DNA of 61,944 bases from the NCBI RefSeq assembly GCF_002865645.1, contig NW_020194519.1, positions 1-61,944 on the forward strand, in the 5' to 3' direction. The first letter of the stretch is position 1. Every line of letters starts with the position of its first letter. Below the pieces are notes generated by a model. The model was not told the origin of the DNA. It worked only from the letters and a program-made list of their open reading frames with translations, and did not search any database. Both the position numbers and the translations under genes were made by a program. The stretch is from Hyaloscypha bicolor E (lineage: Eukaryota > Ascomycota > Leotiomycetes > Helotiales > Hyaloscyphaceae). Positions 59,276 through 61,944 of this stretch are shown here, one piece after another.

Positions 59276-60678
59276 TCATCTCGTCTTCTCCACCTTCTCC
59301 GCAAAGAAATACACCTCACTCCCCACATCCTTCTCCTCCACATACCTACACCTATTATAATTCTTCCAAAACGCCCACAGAAACGGCGTTTCGGTATCAC
59401 TTTTATAATGGCTGCCCATTACTCTCTTGATCGCTTGGGAAGCTTCGCGCGCGTGGTAGAAGGGGATGCGTGACGCGTGGTGGTGCAGCACGTGGTACTC
59501 GATCACGCCGTGGAAGAGCACGTGCCCGATGAACCCGAAGTCCCGGTCGACGGCTGATGCTGCGCCGCGCAGGAAGGTCCAGGATTTGGTGGGGTAGTAG
59601 GGGAGTGTCGGGTCGGTGTGTTGGAGGAAGGTGATTGTTACTAGAAGGGGATTTTGAGTCAGCCTATTTTCGTCACTTCGAAGGGACGCCAAATTTTGGA
59701 TCTTGGGGGACTGGGACTCGATGGCCTTCCAAACTTCGGAAACCTGCATCGTGATGGGAGAGACGGCGAAATATGGTGTGGGGGACCGTAAGGAGGGAGG
59801 GCAAAGAACGCACATATCCAGTGGTTAGTCCACAGCCACGGCGCACCATAGAATAAGAAGACATTGCTCGCCCCGAAATAACGGCACGCGGCCCACAACA
59901 CAGCACCCACGAGCCCGACGCCAAGATCGCTCAGAATGATATCATCCCTGTTCTCCGGCTTGAAGTTCGGTCCATCGCCACCGAAATAGAAGTGGCTCCT
60001 CTTCCACCACTCGACCGCGCGCATCCGCGGCAGCGCGAAGTTGTTCAGGATGAGGTAGAGCGGCCAGGCGATAAGTTGGTGTCCAATGAGGATCAGGAGG
60101 TTGACCAAAGGCATGTCTTCGATCAGATCCCAGTACGTAAACAGGAATTCTGGGGCGCGGGCCTCGCGGGCAGCAAGCCAGACGTCTTTCGTGTCAGGGA
60201 CGAAGGCCACGTCCCGCTCGATGTTATTTGTGGATTTGTGGTGCGTGGAGTGCGTGAAGCGCCATGAGTGGTAGGGGACCAGCAGCAGCGAGTGGATGAA
60301 AAGCCCCGCGGTGTTGTTGAATGCTTTGGAGGGTGAGAGGGCGCCGTGCCCGCACTCGTGGGCCAATTCCCAGACGCCTGTGAAGAGGAGGCCTTGGATT
60401 ATTGAATATGCTACCCATGCGCTGACGCGGAGAGGATGGGTCGGCAGGAACGGAATCTGCGTGGCAAGGCCGAAGAGTATGCCGATGAAGAGGAAGTCTC
60501 GGAGGATGTAGAAGAATGAGAGGAGCGTGTTTCGTTGGAAACAGTGAGGTGGGATGGCGTCGTGGATTTCCTTCATGGTGTAGGTGGGCGGTGTGAAAAA
60601 CGGTTTCGAGGGCTGCTCGTGACTCTCGACGGATGCGCCTTCCACTAAGGTGGTGGCGGGATGAGTTGATTCTGGCAT
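59276..60678 (-). CDS. Delta-12 (oleate) fatty-acid desaturase
   Basis: Two exons, 60,678-59,814 and 59,640-59,276, with a 173-bp intron (GTGCGT donor, GCTGAC branch, TTCTAG acceptor) and 409 residues. It introduces the second double bond into oleoyl chains on ER phospholipids. Three histidine boxes that bind the di-iron centre: HECGH (107-111), HSTHH (143-147), HVLHH (338-342). Family context is strong: ELAHECGHGAL, WRFTHSTHHKSTNN, ITFLQHTDPTLP, RIPFYHAREA. Membrane helices lie around 55-100 and 190-290. Fungal omega-3 paralogs share these boxes, so linoleate desaturation is the main alternative. Confidence 0.88.
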
Positions 60679-60819
60679 GCTGTAAGTCCCCAGTGATAAG
60701 ACACAAAGGATTCACGGAAAAGGGAAAATAGATGATTCGAGAGAAGACCTACGAGGAGCTCTGAGACTTTGCTGAAATAACCTTAAAACTAGTGGCGCAC
60801 CACAGACATGCGGGATTAG

Positions 60820-60925
60820 TCAGCTTACCCCCTTACGGGGCCAGTTCCTTACATACCGTCCCCGCCCCGTAAGGGCACCTCCCTGGCTAAGGAACTGCAT
60901 AAGGAACCGCACCAAAAGTTTACAC
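60820..60925. repeat. Imperfect inverted repeat
   Basis: CCCTTACGGGGCCAGTTCCT against CGCCCCGTAAGGG and GGCTAAGGAACTG; arms of about 25-30 bp around a short loop. It stands between the desaturase promoter and the 26-bp array and could be a foldback element end. Confidence 0.6.
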
Positions 60926-61944
60926 CAATTATTAGGGCTGAAAATCTGCCCCAATTATTTGGGTTTATAATTAGCCCCAATTATTAGGGCTCAAAATCAA
61001 CCCCAATTATTAGGGCTCAAAACCTGCTTCAATTATTGGGGCTCATAATTAGCCCCAATTATTGGGATTTATAATTAGCTCTAATTATTAGAACTTATAA
61101 TTAGCCTCAATTATTAGAACTTATAATTAGCTCTAATTATTAGGGCTTAAAATTAATTCTAATTATTAGAAGCTCATAATTAGCCCCAATTATTGGGATT
61201 TATAATTAGCTCTAATTATTAGAGCTCATAATTAGCCCCAATTATTGGGATTTATAATTAGCTCTAATTATTAGAAACTTATAATTAGCCTCAATTATTA
61301 GAACTTATAATTAGCTCTAATAATTTAGGCTTAAATTAATTCTAAAATTAAGTTCCTAGATTATATTAGAGGCTCTATATAATTAGCCTTAATTATTAGA
61401 ACTTATAATTAGACTCTAATTATTGAGGCTTATAATTAGGCCTTAATTATTAGCAACTTATAATTAATCTCTATCTAATTCTCCATTTGCTAATAATTCT
61501 ATTTCTAATAATTCCTCATTCTAATAATTCTTTCCTAATAATTCTATTCTAGATAATTTATCTGAGTAAATAATTCTATTCTAATAATTCTATTCTAATA
61601 ATTCTATTCTAATAAATCTATTCTAATTATTAGGATTTAAAATCTGTTTTAATTATTAGAACTTATAATTAGCTCTAATTATTTAAGCTTAAAAATAAAT
61701 TATATTTATTTAAGTATAAAAATAAATTCTAATTATTAGAATTCAAAATTTGCTTTAATTATTTGAGTTTAAAAATAGACTTTAATTATTTAAATTTATA
61801 ATTAATACTAATTATTAAAACTTAAAATCTATTCTAATTATTTAAATTTAAAAATAGTTCTAATTATTTAGATTTATAATAAAAATAGTTCTAATTATTT
61901 AGATTTATAATAAAAATAATAAAAATAATAAAAATAATAAAAAT
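60926..61944. repeat. 26-bp tandem array decaying into AT-rich sequence
   Basis: The unit CCAATTATTAGGGCTCAAAA plus TCAACC-like end repeats with period 26 from about 60,935. The first ten to sixteen units are C/G-bearing (CCCCAATTATTAGGGCT). Later ones read TTCTAATTATTAGAACT, i.e. C-to-T and G-to-A. Around 61,490-61,625 the period changes to about 13 (TAATAATTCTATTC). The array continues to the window end as AAAAATAAT units. Not a telomere (no TTAGGG series) and not CRISPR. Confidence 0.85.

Noticed and set aside
60926..61944. Telomere or subtelomere repeat
   Set aside because: The unit is 26 bp with TAATTATTAG words; there is no TTAGGG/CCCTAA series.

Overview
This window looks like part of a filamentous ascomycete (Pezizomycotina) nuclear genome, probably Leotiomycetes or a relative. 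The evidence is short introns of about 46-175 bp with fungal GT/CTAAC-like/AG signals, gene families typical of that group (HET, fungal STAND/NB-ARC-TPR, GPI-type GH72, CYP52-like P450, LAG1, delta-12 desaturase) and a strongly two-speed composition. About half of the window is almost pure A+T. CpA/TpG are close to absent there, and no open frame of 60 codons survives over 1-20,450 or about 34,100-41,880. This is the expected result of repeat-induced point mutation (RIP) run to saturation on repeats.

Layout. 1-20,410 is a RIP-dead nest. It holds two inverted relics of one LTR retrotransposon (1-7,610 minus, 9,960-17,845 plus), a 2.4 kb TIR element with a 0.8 kb internally deleted derivative, and an LTR-flanked short insertion. 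20,420-34,500 is a GC-normal but damaged island. It contains an unrecognised gene remnant, a MADS-box-like gene split by a Tc1/mariner element, a stranded last exon of a GH72 glucanosyltransferase, a second DDE transposon, one apparently intact F-box/ankyrin gene, several minisatellites and foldback elements, a second MADS-like ORF and a FluG/C2H2-type gene that fades into AT-rich sequence. 34,560-41,880 is a second RIP block. It ends in a duplicate of the 17,890-20,656 segment, including the 5' end of the same host gene fragment.

From 42 kb the window is gene-bearing: a fasciclin membrane protein; a HET-domain pseudogene broken by a non-autonomous hAT element with a perfect 8-bp target duplication, itself carrying a solo LTR with a perfect 5-bp duplication; a short AT-rich repeat block; an NB-ARC/TPR STAND gene; then a lipid-flavoured group of CYP52-like P450, small membrane ORF, LAG1 ceramide synthase and delta-12 fatty-acid desaturase. 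The right end runs into a 26-bp tandem array that decays towards A+T.

The HET and STAND genes suggest an allorecognition/immune-type accessory locus beside a repeat compartment. The P450, ceramide synthase and desaturase could all act on acyl chains at the ER, but nothing in the sequence proves co-regulation. Gene models were built by eye from splice signals and frame continuity. Family assignments rest on remembered motifs, not on searches.
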